This document shows, in pieces, positions 9,427 to 20,206 of a DNA stretch of 42,936 bases. Where the stretch lies: positions 1-42,936 of IMG/VR virus record IMGVR_UViG_3300032092_000069; one strand, written 5' to 3'. Position 1 is the stretch's first letter. The number at the start of each line of letters is the position of its first letter. This DNA comes from a virus. The position numbers were made by a program, and so were the translations under genes. Under the pieces are notes generated by a model that did no database searches, had not been told where the DNA came from, and saw only the letters and a list, made by a program, of their open reading frames with translations.

Positions 9427-12400
9427 ATGGCTACCTATATACAAGGAATAACAGATTATATACCTAGGTTACAACCTTTCCAACCTGACTTTAATTTTTA
9501 TACCAATGCTCTTCAAACAAAAGAAGCTCAGTATAAAGCAGGTTATGAAAAATTAAGTAACATCTATGGAACATTACTAAACTCGGAGATGCTTCGTTCT
9601 GATAATATAGAACGAAGAGATCAGTTCTTTACACAAATAGATAATGAAATAAAAAAGATAGCGGGGTTAGATCTATCTAAAGAACAAAATGTATCTGCTG
9701 CTCAGAAAGTATTTCAACCTATCATAGATGATAAGTATATTCAAAAAGATATTTCTTATACTAAGAATTGGAGAAATCAACAATCTCGTGCTGAAGCACT
9801 TAAAAATTGTACAGATCCTAAAAAGTGTGGAGGAAAATGGTGGGATGGTGGTGTTCGCGCATTAAATTATCAAGCTGAAGATTTTGTAAAAGCTACAGCT
9901 GATCAATCTCTATCATTTCAGAACCCTACATATACGCCTTATGTAAATGTTTACGAAGACGTAATGACATTTGCAAAAGAAATGGGTTTTGAAAGAACTG
10001 AAGTGACTCTAACTCCTGATGGTAAATATAGAGTAACTGTTAAGAATGGTCCTGGTATTGTTGAAGACTTGACTCAGACATTCATGAACAGAACTCTGAA
10101 TAATCCACAAGCTATAGAGATGTATAAGACACAAGCTTACTTAGATAGAAAAGATTTTATTACAGGTAACGCTAGTGTTTATGGTTCTGATGAAGAAGCT
10201 GAAAGAATATATCTAAATGATGCACTCGCTAAGATCAATGAACAACAGAAGAAGTTATTAAAAGATGCTGAGTCTGTTAAGACTTCTATTAGCGATTCTA
10301 ATAAAGTTGCAGAGAAAAGTATAAACGAAGTTCCTGTTAATGATGTAGTAGACCAAAACTTCTTAGATTATTTAAACAACCTAAATGGTCAAGAAGAATC
10401 TGCTAATGGTGTAGCAAATGCTTCTACACAAGCACTCAATGAAACTGAGAATGCTCAGAATTTAGATATTGAGTCAATGCGTTATAGAGTTGACTCTGCA
10501 AAAGCACAGAGTTTATTAACATCTGAAATGTTTGATTATGCATCACAGTATGCTAATCTTACAATGGAGCAAGATATAACCGAAGATAAATATGCTCTAG
10601 CGTCATTTGATCACGGTTTAAAAATGGAAGAGATCGAATACAAAGCAGCTATTGATTATGAGATGGAGATGCTTAAATTCGATAAACAAAAAGAATTAAA
10701 ATTATTTGAATATACATTAGAGAATGGTGGACTACCTGGTAGTGAATCAACACTTGACTTTAATGAACAAGGTATTCCTGTTGAACCTGGACCAGGTGGA
10801 ACAGGTATTCCTGAAGGTGGTGCTGCTGCAATAGCGCAACAACAAGTGAAAGCGAAGATGGGTGATTATGATATGGCTGTTCAAGAGAAGATGACATTTG
10901 TACTTTCTGAACTTGATAGCATTATTAATAACCCAGGTGCATATTCTAAAGAACAAGTTGCAAGTGCTAAGAGACAAAAAGAAGAAATATTTGGTAAGGC
11001 ACAAGTTGTATCAACACCTTCAACACAAGCTCAAAGAGGTACTGATGCTCTTACACCAGGAGCAGCTGCAGGAGGTATCGCAGTAGCAGCAGGTACCGCT
11101 GGTGTAGCTGCCGCAACTGTAGCTGCACCATTAGCAGCAGCAGGTACAGTAAACGTATGGAACCCAATAGGTTGGGGATTATTAGCAGCAGCAGGAGTAA
11201 CCGCTGTTGGAGCAGGTTTATATAACTATCTATCAGGTGATGAAGAAACAGTACCTCCTACAGTAACACAAGGAGGTTATGTTGATGATTCTGGTAGAAT
11301 AGTAAATGTTAAAGGTCACGTAGATGCTAGTAATCCTAATAGTCCTTATAATATTCAGAATATTAATAAGCGACTAGATAGTTTTATTGCAACTGAAGGT
11401 AATGGTCTTTTTAGAGGAAAGCAAACCTTTAAGTCAAGATCTACTGAAATCAATCAAAGAATTCAGACAGCTGATCAGATGCGTCAATCTGCATTTAAGA
11501 AAGCTCGTAAAGATGATTTAGCAATTCGTCAAAGACTTGTTGGATTATATGGTAACGATGGTACTGAATTATTAATTGATGAGACTGGTCATAGAAGAAG
11601 TGAACAAGAATTCATTAATGAATACTCTAGAAAATATAGAAACACAATTGATAATCCTATGATGAATCCTGCAGCAAAATTTGCTATGGATATCGTTATG
11701 GATGACGCTGCTGATGTATATGAGACAGCAATGGAAAGATACAATCGTGTTTATGATAGAGGTGAAGTTCCCGGATTAGGTATTGGTGTAAATACTGTTG
11801 GTGAAGGTGGTGGTCTTGTTGGAAGAAACAATCGCAGATTCTCTTTTGATCCTGCTCAACCTGGACCACTTAGAGCTGTTGTAAAAGATCTATACTTGAA
11901 AGACATTGCTCCCGCATTAAGTAATCCTACTATGAAAGGTGCTTTGTTTACATTAGGAGATGCTACAAACATAACCGGAGAAGATGAGGTTAACAACTCT
12001 ACACAAGCACAATCTATTATTTCAAATCTTTTAAAAGAATCTTTGTCAACAAAATGGAAAACTAAAGATAGTAAACGTCCATTGTTTGATATTACAAGAG
12101 TTGGTATTACACAAAATAATCCTAATAAAGTAGCTGTAACATTTGAGATTGATCAAGACTTCATAAACAAATATGATGGTAGTAAAGACAATCCTGGTAT
12201 TACAGCAGGTCTTGCAGAATCAGGAGATAATAAAGTCTCTCTATTACTTGATAGAGATAAAGTAACTTCAACTTTCTTTACATCGACAGAACCAACACCT
12301 CAAGAGTTCTTACTACATAATAACGGAAGAGTTGACGTAAATGCTTACAATGAATTTGGTGGAACCGGTTCTATTGTAAAAGATCCAGTTAGCGGTACTA

Positions 12401-12588
12401 AATCCTTTACATTAACACGTAAGTATATGAATCCTGAAACTGGTCAATTAGAAGAATTAGTAATGGGTGACTACGGTGACTTTGATGTAAATGATATGTA
12501 TGAAAAGATTAATCTTGAGCTTGCATCTAGATATAAACAAAACTTTGATTTATTGAGAACACCATCAAAGGAACAAACAAATGAGTAG
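9427..12588 (+). CDS. Probable injected virion protein with a hydrophobic Ala/Gly segment
   Basis: The 1053-residue product starts MATYIQGITDYIPRLQPF and has a helical N-terminal region (about 20-120: LSNIYGTLLNSEM, RRDQFFTQID, KKIAGLDLSKEQNV). I believe this N-terminus is widespread among uncharacterised Bacteroidetes phage proteins; this is from memory. C128 and C134 lie in NCTDPKKCGGKWWDGG, an isolated Cys pair. Residues about 395-432 are charged and helical. Residues about 549-604 are very hydrophobic (A, G and V with WNPIGWGLL and GAGLYNYL) and could form two membrane spans. The protein overlaps the next gene by 8 bases. A membrane-spanning segment in a protein just upstream of the giant injected-type proteins suggests a part of the DNA ejection channel; this is inference. 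Confidence 0.7.
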   Translation: MATYIQGITDYIPRLQPFQPDFNFYTNALQTKEAQYKAGYEKLSNIYGTLLNSEMLRSDNIERRDQFFTQIDNEIKKIAGLDLSKEQNVSAAQKVFQPIIDDKYIQKDISYTKNWRNQQSRAEALKNCTDPKKCGGKWWDGGVRALNYQAEDFVKATADQSLSFQNPTYTPYVNVYEDVMTFAKEMGFERTEVTLTPDGKYRVTVKNGPGIVEDLTQTFMNRTLNNPQAIEMYKTQAYLDRKDFITGNASVYGSDEEAERIYLNDALAKINEQQKKLLKDAESVKTSISDSNKVAEKSINEVPVNDVVDQNFLDYLNNLNGQEESANGVANASTQALNETENAQNLDIESMRYRVDSAKAQSLLTSEMFDYASQYANLTMEQDITEDKYALASFDHGLKMEEIEYKAAIDYEMEMLKFDKQKELKLFEYTLENGGLPGSESTLDFNEQGIPVEPGPGGTGIPEGGAAAIAQQQVKAKMGDYDMAVQEKMTFVLSELDSIINNPGAYSKEQVASAKRQKEEIFGKAQVVSTPSTQAQRGTDALTPGAAAGGIAVAAGTAGVAAATVAAPLAAAGTVNVWNPIGWGLLAAAGVTAVGAGLYNYLSGDEETVPPTVTQGGYVDDSGRIVNVKGHVDASNPNSPYNIQNINKRLDSFIATEGNGLFRGKQTFKSRSTEINQRIQTADQMRQSAFKKARKDDLAIRQRLVGLYGNDGTELLIDETGHRRSEQEFINEYSRKYRNTIDNPMMNPAAKFAMDIVMDDAADVYETAMERYNRVYDRGEVPGLGIGVNTVGEGGGLVGRNNRRFSFDPAQPGPLRAVVKDLYLKDIAPALSNPTMKGALFTLGDATNITGEDEVNNSTQAQSIISNLLKESLSTKWKTKDSKRPLFDITRVGITQNNPNKVAVTFEIDQDFINKYDGSKDNPGITAGLAESGDNKVSLLLDRDKVTSTFFTSTEPTPQEFLLHNNGRVDVNAYNEFGGTGSIVKDPVSGTKSFTLTRKYMNPETGQLEELVMGDYGDFDVNDMYEKINLELASRYKQNFDLLRTPSKEQTNE

Positions 12589-15500
12589 AATATATAATTT
12601 ACCAAGTGGTAAACCTTTTAATGTTGATATTAGAAAGAATGTAGGTAACGCATTAACAGGACCGAATCCACAACCTGCACCAAAAACTGCAGCAGAAGCT
12701 CGTGAACGAGCGATGGCTGACATGAATAAGTTTCTTACTGAAGCTCCTAAAGCAGATATTTTAAAATATGATAAACCGTATACTTTTAACTCAGATGTAA
12801 ACGGACAAAACTTTGATAGGTATTATGCACATCCTAAGTTTAAACAATTAGGATTTTCTCCATTCAGAGATAATGAAACTATATACAATGAAAAGTCTAG
12901 TCTATGGGATGATACTCTAAGAGCTTCTAAACAGTTCCCACGTCTTGTAGGATTAGCAGCTAGTGGAACATTTGGTAACTGGGATGATCTTCTTTCAGGA
13001 AGACCTGATGTAGATAATGCAATTGAGATGGAAAGATATATGAATATCGGTTCATCTTCAAGAGACGGTTTCGGTGCTAAAGCATTAAACTTTGGTGTAA
13101 ACTCAGCATATACTGCAGGTGTTATAGGATCTATTATTGCAGAAGAAGCAGTCTTTGCTGGTTTAGCAATGACTGGTGTAGGATCAGGTGTTGCTGCAGC
13201 AGGTACTGTAAAAAACACATTAAGACTTGGTAAAGCATTTGATAGATTAGCAGATGTATTTAGAACAGGTTCTAATATAAACGAAGCAAGAAAAACATGG
13301 GATGCTGTAGGTAAAGTATCACGTGCTATATTACCATTTCAAAATACTGCAGATCTTTTCAGAAAAAGTGAAAGAGCTGCAATGGGTTGGGATAAAATGG
13401 ATGATTTTGCAAAAGCGTATAAATCTTTTGGATCATTCTATAGAGACTTACGTGAAATTAACTTGGTATCATCTGAAGCAAAACTCGAAGGAGGATTTGT
13501 ACAGAATGAAGTTGCTAATGATCTAATAAAAGAATTTAGAGCAAGAGAAGGTAGAGATCCTAATGATCAAGAATCTAAGAAGATATATGATCAAGCATTG
13601 AAAGCAGGATACTCTACAAGTTACGCTAACATGGCAGGTATCTATGCAAGTAATAAAGTTGTACTCAACAGATTACTTAAAGGTATTCCCGGTATGGCGC
13701 AAGTAGAACATGCTGCTTCTAAATCTGTTCGTGGTAGCATAATTAAAAATGCTGATTGGTTAAAGAGTGGAAAGAATCCATATGAAGTATTATATGGTAT
13801 AGGAAGACTTGCGAATAAAGAGTTTTTAAAACAATCTGTAAAGAATCTTCCTAAGAATGGTATAAGATATATGTCAGCTAACGTCATGGAAGGTACACAA
13901 GAAGTGTATCAAGAAGGTGTAGCTGAAGCAATGAAGAAGTATTACATAGGTACTTATAACGATCCTTCTCGTGCGCATCAAGGTTTTATGAAAGAAGCTT
14001 TGGAGCACGGACTTAAATCACAAATGAGTGGTCAAGGTTTAGAGGTATTCTTATCAGGTTTCTTGATGGCGGGTCCGATACAAGCTGTAAATTTAGCAGT
14101 AACAAAAACTGGACAATATACACAAATGCTTAATCTTAAACGTCAAGAGAAAGCATTTACAGCAGATCCTAAAAATGCAGGTAAAGAGAATCCGTATACT
14201 AAAAAACTAAATGAGTTTAAAGATTGGGATAATAAAGTAGTTACCGCACTTAATGATCTAACTAAGAATAAAAAAGAATACTTCTCTAAGCTTTACAGAA
14301 ACGTAAAGGAACAGAAAGATCTAGCGGATGTATTTGAAGATGCAGCGTTAAACAATGATACTAAAACTGCTATTGATACAAATGATGATTCTCTTTTCAC
14401 TCATATTAAAACTTTAAGAAAGAGCGGAACACTAGATTTATTCAAAGAGCAATTGGAAGGTTTATCAGAATTATCTAATGATGAGTTAGCTGAAGCATTC
14501 AATGAGAAACCCGGTGCTAATCCTGTTGATAAGAAAACAGTAGGAGAAAGAATTCAATCTGTACTTAATAGAATAGATGATATAGATAAACATCTTACTG
14601 AAGTAGAGAAGATTGCAAATCCTTATGATGCAAAAGCAGACTTCTTTAACTGGTTAGGTTTTGAAGAAGCTAGAGATCTAGTTGCGTATAATGATTTTAG
14701 TTACAATCGTGTAGGTAATAGAATGGTATCTATACAGGATGACATCAAAACTATGATGGGTTCTGTTGGTTTAGATCCTTTATACGGAGATGTTGCAAAC
14801 TTATTCAGTGTCGGTCGAGGTGGTAACATTCTAATGGGTGCTACTGATAACCTAGGAATGGAATCAGAATTAGAATTATTAAAACAAGAAATTGATAATC
14901 TAAAAGGAGCTACCGAACCAGAACTTGTAAGAAGAAGAAATCAGTTAACTGCAAAAAGAAATACATTACAAACACTATCCGTATCTGTACAGAATGCCGT
15001 TACGGCATATAAATTATTAAATACTCAGAACTTAACAGACCAAGAGAAGCAAGACAATATAGAACGTGTTGATGAAGCTGAAAAGTTACTATATGATGCA
15101 TTCAAAAAACATCTTACTACTATTGGTACTAGTGATACTGCAGGTGCAGCAACTGGTATTTTTGATAAAACAATAGACGAGTTATTTCAGAAGTATAAAG
15201 ATTACTGGAGATTAGATGCTGACAAAGCAAACATTGCTAATGCAATAAACATACTTTATAATCCGGAGTTATTCGCACAGTCTGTTGAAAGATTAGCTAC
15301 AGCAGCATCAGAAGCAGATCGTGTTAAAGCTGAAGAAGCAAAGAAGATGGCTGTAGAATATCAGAAGAGATATGCTACAAATGATTTCTTAAATGACTTA
15401 CTAAGTAAGTATAATGTTTTTGTTAGTGAGGAAGAAGCTGAAGCATATCTTAACAATGATATAGTTCCTACTAAGTTTATTAACGCAGATACCGGGTATG

Positions 15501-18500
15501 AAATTGATCCTAGAAAAGAAGCTCAAAAGTATGATGAGATATTAGATCTTATTGATCAATATGATGAGATCTTCTTTGAGCGTACAGGACAAAGATTATT
15601 CAAACCTACTAGACAAGATGTTGGAGTAAGACTTGCTGGAACTGTTAAAGGTACAGATAAAGAAATTGGTCAATTGGTTCCTCAATTCGAAGCTGGAGAC
15701 AAGAGAACACTCTCTGACTTAGCTGCTGAATATGGATTTGATAAAGGAAGAAACGAATCTCAAGTTAAACTTGATACTCTCCTAAACGCAATTATTAATA
15801 ATAAGTTTGCAACACAAGCTCAGAAAGAATTAGCTAGAAAACTTATCACATTAACTGATAAGACTGAAGTAGTTACTTTCCGATCTAATCACTATATGAA
15901 CAGCACATATGATACACAGAATGGAATCATAGTAGATGCTCGTTATAGTTCTTCAGACTACGGAGCTAAGGTTTCTGTACCATTAGAATACTCTATTCTA
16001 AATGCTGTAATGCAGAAAGTTATTACAGATAGTTTATCCGACACCACGTTTGCAACTAAGATATCTGAGTTAAGAACACTTGCGGTTAATGGATCTAACG
16101 ATACTGAAAAACTATTATTCAAATACGCTTTAGCTAATGATAGAGCTTTCTTAGGTGAGTTGTTGACTAACGGTGATTTCCAAGAGCACTTAGCTGGTAT
16201 GGAATATACTGGTGAGCAAACTGATCTTACAACAGAAGCTACAACAATGTGGTCTAAGTTTTTAGATATCTTAAACGATCTTCTAAAGAACATCTTAGGT
16301 TTTAATACTTCTCTCTATAGAGAAGCAATGGCTGTGACACTTAATAAGTTATCACAACCTACTACAGGAACAAAACCTGCAGGTACACCACAAACACCAT
16401 CACCCGGTCCAACACAATCTCCTATTGATGTAGACAAACAAGATGCTGAACTGATGGCAAAACTTCGAGAGAAGTATGATGCTATTATTGCTGGTATGAC
16501 TCCAGAGGATGCGTCTAGAATGAACTTCGATAGCTGGATGATTTCTGATTCTAGAGCACTAGAGATAACTAGAAAACATAAAGCAGATAAAATTAGACAA
16601 CAAGCTGCTGGTACTCAAGGTGGCGGATCACCTATGGTCACAGCTGCTATTAAGAGAAACACTCTAACATCTATAGGATATACTATAGAAGAGATAAATG
16701 CTTTGTCAGATACTGAGATAGATGATCTTTACAATAGACGTGATGAAATAGCTAAAGGATTTGTACCTAACCTTAATCAACAAGATTGGGGAGATATAGA
16801 TGTTCAAATGAATACTGCTAAAGAAAAAGCAGCAGTATTAAACTTAGCTCTTACAGAAGATGGTAAACAATATGTGCAGTATGATGAGAATGGTAATCCG
16901 ATTCCCGCAACAGAAAGAGAACGTGTTAGTACTGTTGTTAAAGAAAATAAGTCTAGCGTAAATAACGTTGCTGCAGCTAGAGGAAATATAATTGATGCTC
17001 TTTATAAGAAGTATCTATTAGGAGATATACAATCATTTGAGGAGTTTAAGAAATACTATACAGAAGTACAGAAGAAACCTAGAAATGCTTATGTAAACTT
17101 TAACGATGCAATGCTTGAAGATCTTTTTGATATTGTAAGAAATGTTCAAAGAGAACTTAACAAGAAAGGTCTTAAAGTTATTCCGGATTTCCCAATCATT
17201 TCAGGAATGCTAGGAAACATACCTACCGCAGGTGAGATGGATATCCTTGCTTACAATAAAGCCGGTAAAGTATTCATTATTGATATGAAGTCTTCCTATA
17301 CAAATAGAAGACTAGCGTATGATGTATATAATAAGATGTCTAAAGCACTAGGTGCTAACTTTACAGACTTTGCTACAAAGCTTAAAGAAAACGATTATTA
17401 TATTAAGAGAACTATCGATAGTTATACTGATCCTGCAGAGCGAGCTATGATAGAAGATAAGTTGGATGAGATTCTAAATAACTTCCCAGTTGAGAAAAAA
17501 TCAATAAGTGAAGGCAATGATGTCAAAGCTCAGATATTCTATGTAATGGATGATAGAGCACAACAGCTTGCTTATAAAGAATTACTTCGTCAGAATACAG
17601 GATTAGAAGTAGATAGTATTAATATATTCCCGATTATTACAAGCACTGCTAAGAGTGGTGTTATGTCACAAGCTCAATTAGAAAGAGAGATTCTAAGCAT
17701 TACAGAAAACGAGCAAGGACAGAATGTAATAAGAGTAGGTGGTTATTCTATTGCTGTAGATAATTCAAAGACTATATATGATCTTAATATTCCCGGTGTA
17801 ACTCAAACAGTTACTACATATCCCGAGAATCCTATTAAGAAACAAGCTGCACCTCCTGCACAACCTCCTGCACCTACTGGTACTCAAACTGGTACAGATG
17901 CTAAAGCTGATATAGAAAAAACTTTATACGGAACAATATCTGGATCTATACCTCTTTCTGAAGCATTACCAAATGGTATATACATAGATTTAGGAAATGG
18001 TTTATTTGCTTACACTGATAAAAATAACAAAATTGCTGCTATTGTAGATAGAGTTAATGGGTATGTTGTTAGTAAATCATTTTGGAATCAAAAACAAAAT
18101 AAATGGCAACTACCTAATGAGGCTAATCTAAAAGATGATGCTAAAAAACTTGGAGTAGATGAAGTTACTTATATTAAAAAGTATCAAGATGCAGTCAATA
18201 CTTTAAATACTTTAGAAGGTGGTCAACAACCTACCACTAAACCTATTTCTACAGATACTAAAGCTGATATAGAAGTTATATCTGAAAATTATACACCAGC
18301 ATTACTTAGAGCAAATCCAAATAAATTATTTTTATTTGGAGATAATAATACCAGAACAGGTAAAGGTGGACAAGCTATAATTAGAGATGAGCCTAATGCA
18401 ATGGGTATTTCTACAAAACTGTTACCTAAAAACACACCTGAAGCATTTATGTCAGATGATCAACTTGCTGAAAATAAAGCAGTTATAGATTCTGATATTA

Positions 18501-20200
18501 AAAATGCTAAAGAAAGAGCTGCAAAAGAAGGTAAAACTATTGCTCTACCTAAAGGAGGATTTGGTACTGGATTAGCTGCACTTGCTACAAAAGCACCATT
18601 AACTTTTGCTTATCTTAATAAAAGACTTCAGGAAGAGTTTGGATTTAATAATACTACTGGAGAACTAGCTGCTCAAGGTAAACCTACAGCAGATGCTAGA
18701 ACTGATATAGAAAGAAGAAGACAAGAAGAGTTGACTACTTTTGATCCAATGCAGGATAAAACTTTTGCAAAATTAATTGCAAAAGAAACATCTTTAAGGT
18801 CTAGTTATGCTTTAACACCTGCAGAAAGTTTAAAAAATCAATTAGAGGCTGCTGAAAAAGCAACTATTCAAAGAGGTAAAGAATTAGGTGCAGAAATTAA
18901 TGCTAAATATGATGCAGAAATAGCTGCTTTAGAAGGTGGTAAAGAAGAACCTACTAAAACATACGATAACAAACCTATTGCTAAGTCATTACAAGGAAAA
19001 GTAATCTATATTACTCCAGATGCTTATACAGTAGGTAAGATGTCTACTCACTCCGAAGATCTTATTCTTGGTTCTGATCTAATACAAGAAGCTATTCTAG
19101 AATTAGATATCAATGCTGTTAAAGCGCGCTTGGAAACATTAGCACAAGACAAAGGTAAGATTGGTTCTTCCGCAAAAGCGTTACTAGATTTTATAAATAA
19201 AAACGGAGTTACTCCTGATAACATTACAGGTAAGGGTAACTTCCTATATAAGTTAGCTACACTTGAGAGAGACGGAGATTCTAGTATATCTAGTATGATA
19301 TATCCCGTAGCATTATCTAAAGCTAACACACTAGTATCTGGTACAAATAAGACTGTGGTTTTTGATTCACCTTCCATCTTACCATATGGTAGAATAGACT
19401 TAGCAATCCTAAATGGTATGTCTTCATTCACAGTTACTGCTCCGGTAACTCCTACTGGAAGAACAGGTATTGCTGATAAAGAAAGACTATTTGTTGGAAC
19501 TAAGAAACGTGTAATGACAGATTCTTCTGAAAGTATTATCACAGGAGGTCCTAAATCACAGATTCCAAAGAAACTAAAAGACATAAGAGCATTATTAAAC
19601 GGTGTTAATAATAAAGAAGACTTTAACACTACTATGCTGATGCTCAATACTTTAGAGAGAACTGGTGTACTTGACGAGTTACTAGAAGAACAAAACTTAC
19701 CACTAGATCAATACATTGCTTTACGAAATCAAAAGAGAGAACAAATTAATAAGCAGCTATCTATTAAAGACTTAGTAAATAAAGGAGAGAATACTCTAAT
19801 AAGATTCTTGAATAAGAAGAATGAGGAGAGAATAGGTCTGGTTATTGGAGAGACTCAGGATAACAAGCTAGAGATAAAAGACGTCACTGACGAATATAAC
19901 AAAGGTGCTCAAGGTGGATTGTTTGTAGATGTTGACGATTTGTCTTACGCAGGTTTGGGATCTAAAGCAAAAAGTCTTAAATTAGCAGAGAGAGATGTTA
20001 ATGAAAAAGTTCTCGGTATGATAGAGGAAACAAAAGTTGATAAGTCAGATACTACTACTAAACAACAATCTAATTCGGGTCAAGATGCTGCAGATCAATC
20101 TATTAACGAGAGACAAGAAAGCTTAAAAGGATTTGATCCTTTTAACAAGGAACAACAAAAAAATAATAATAACGATTTATTCAGTAGTTGTGGTAACTAA
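12581..20200 (+). CDS. Giant multidomain protein (2539 aa): degenerate zincin, PD-(D/E)XK nuclease-like and DUF7831-like domains
   Basis: Starts inside the gene before (8-base overlap). Residues about 175-215 are hydrophobic (GVIGSIIAEEAVFAGLAM) and may insert in a membrane. Residues about 1110-1250 align by pattern with the zincin domains of the next two proteins, but HExxH is replaced by L1135-E-Y-S-I1139; the downstream Glu (E1193 in FLGE) and the amphipathic helix ending NILGF remain. Residues about 1500-1680 resemble a PD-(D/E)XK nuclease: AGEMDILAY (D1554) and FIIDMKSS (D1568, K1570). A heptapeptide D-(A/T)-(K/R)-(A/T)-D-I-E starts at residues 1773, 1892 and 2038. The DUF7831-like domain (FLFGDNN at 1917, RDEPNAMGI) lies between the second and third. 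Codon use in 17.9-18.95 kb differs from the rest. The C-terminus is N-rich and ends SSCGN. It is likely packaged in the virion; the specific role is unknown. Confidence 0.75.
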   Translation: MSRIYNLPSGKPFNVDIRKNVGNALTGPNPQPAPKTAAEARERAMADMNKFLTEAPKADILKYDKPYTFNSDVNGQNFDRYYAHPKFKQLGFSPFRDNETIYNEKSSLWDDTLRASKQFPRLVGLAASGTFGNWDDLLSGRPDVDNAIEMERYMNIGSSSRDGFGAKALNFGVNSAYTAGVIGSIIAEEAVFAGLAMTGVGSGVAAAGTVKNTLRLGKAFDRLADVFRTGSNINEARKTWDAVGKVSRAILPFQNTADLFRKSERAAMGWDKMDDFAKAYKSFGSFYRDLREINLVSSEAKLEGGFVQNEVANDLIKEFRAREGRDPNDQESKKIYDQALKAGYSTSYANMAGIYASNKVVLNRLLKGIPGMAQVEHAASKSVRGSIIKNADWLKSGKNPYEVLYGIGRLANKEFLKQSVKNLPKNGIRYMSANVMEGTQEVYQEGVAEAMKKYYIGTYNDPSRAHQGFMKEALEHGLKSQMSGQGLEVFLSGFLMAGPIQAVNLAVTKTGQYTQMLNLKRQEKAFTADPKNAGKENPYTKKLNEFKDWDNKVVTALNDLTKNKKEYFSKLYRNVKEQKDLADVFEDAALNNDTKTAIDTNDDSLFTHIKTLRKSGTLDLFKEQLEGLSELSNDELAEAFNEKPGANPVDKKTVGERIQSVLNRIDDIDKHLTEVEKIANPYDAKADFFNWLGFEEARDLVAYNDFSYNRVGNRMVSIQDDIKTMMGSVGLDPLYGDVANLFSVGRGGNILMGATDNLGMESELELLKQEIDNLKGATEPELVRRRNQLTAKRNTLQTLSVSVQNAVTAYKLLNTQNLTDQEKQDNIERVDEAEKLLYDAFKKHLTTIGTSDTAGAATGIFDKTIDELFQKYKDYWRLDADKANIANAINILYNPELFAQSVERLATAASEADRVKAEEAKKMAVEYQKRYATNDFLNDLLSKYNVFVSEEEAEAYLNNDIVPTKFINADTGYEIDPRKEAQKYDEILDLIDQYDEIFFERTGQRLFKPTRQDVGVRLAGTVKGTDKEIGQLVPQFEAGDKRTLSDLAAEYGFDKGRNESQVKLDTLLNAIINNKFATQAQKELARKLITLTDKTEVVTFRSNHYMNSTYDTQNGIIVDARYSSSDYGAKVSVPLEYSILNAVMQKVITDSLSDTTFATKISELRTLAVNGSNDTEKLLFKYALANDRAFLGELLTNGDFQEHLAGMEYTGEQTDLTTEATTMWSKFLDILNDLLKNILGFNTSLYREAMAVTLNKLSQPTTGTKPAGTPQTPSPGPTQSPIDVDKQDAELMAKLREKYDAIIAGMTPEDASRMNFDSWMISDSRALEITRKHKADKIRQQAAGTQGGGSPMVTAAIKRNTLTSIGYTIEEINALSDTEIDDLYNRRDEIAKGFVPNLNQQDWGDIDVQMNTAKEKAAVLNLALTEDGKQYVQYDENGNPIPATERERVSTVVKENKSSVNNVAAARGNIIDALYKKYLLGDIQSFEEFKKYYTEVQKKPRNAYVNFNDAMLEDLFDIVRNVQRELNKKGLKVIPDFPIISGMLGNIPTAGEMDILAYNKAGKVFIIDMKSSYTNRRLAYDVYNKMSKALGANFTDFATKLKENDYYIKRTIDSYTDPAERAMIEDKLDEILNNFPVEKKSISEGNDVKAQIFYVMDDRAQQLAYKELLRQNTGLEVDSINIFPIITSTAKSGVMSQAQLEREILSITENEQGQNVIRVGGYSIAVDNSKTIYDLNIPGVTQTVTTYPENPIKKQAAPPAQPPAPTGTQTGTDAKADIEKTLYGTISGSIPLSEALPNGIYIDLGNGLFAYTDKNNKIAAIVDRVNGYVVSKSFWNQKQNKWQLPNEANLKDDAKKLGVDEVTYIKKYQDAVNTLNTLEGGQQPTTKPISTDTKADIEVISENYTPALLRANPNKLFLFGDNNTRTGKGGQAIIRDEPNAMGISTKLLPKNTPEAFMSDDQLAENKAVIDSDIKNAKERAAKEGKTIALPKGGFGTGLAALATKAPLTFAYLNKRLQEEFGFNNTTGELAAQGKPTADARTDIERRRQEELTTFDPMQDKTFAKLIAKETSLRSSYALTPAESLKNQLEAAEKATIQRGKELGAEINAKYDAEIAALEGGKEEPTKTYDNKPIAKSLQGKVIYITPDAYTVGKMSTHSEDLILGSDLIQEAILELDINAVKARLETLAQDKGKIGSSAKALLDFINKNGVTPDNITGKGNFLYKLATLERDGDSSISSMIYPVALSKANTLVSGTNKTVVFDSPSILPYGRIDLAILNGMSSFTVTAPVTPTGRTGIADKERLFVGTKKRVMTDSSESIITGGPKSQIPKKLKDIRALLNGVNNKEDFNTTMLMLNTLERTGVLDELLEEQNLPLDQYIALRNQKREQINKQLSIKDLVNKGENTLIRFLNKKNEERIGLVIGETQDNKLEIKDVTDEYNKGAQGGLFVDVDDLSYAGLGSKAKSLKLAERDVNEKVLGMIEETKVDKSDTTTKQQSNSGQDAADQSINERQESLKGFDPFNKEQQKNNNNDLFSSCGN
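17897..18712 (+). repeat. Three coding copies of the DxKxDIE linker flanking two inserted domains
   Basis: Heptapeptides DAKADIE (17897-17917), DTKADIE (18254-18274) and DARTDIE (18692-18712) lie 119 and 146 residues apart in the 2539-aa protein. Between the first and second is a small unrecognised domain; between the second and third is the DUF7831-like domain. They look like repeated linkers at which domains were added. Confidence 0.65.
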
Positions 20201-20206
20201 TAAAAA

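Noticed and set aside
13323-13526. A 67-codon plus-strand frame inside the 2539-aa gene
   Set aside because: Shadow frame in a real gene; no motif and no coupling to neighbours.
19048-19647. A 199-codon minus-strand open frame inside the 2539-aa gene
   Set aside because: It lies wholly opposite a well-supported gene, and its composition (rich in S, L, I and V) is what reading the complement of this AT-rich coding DNA gives. No family pattern is seen.
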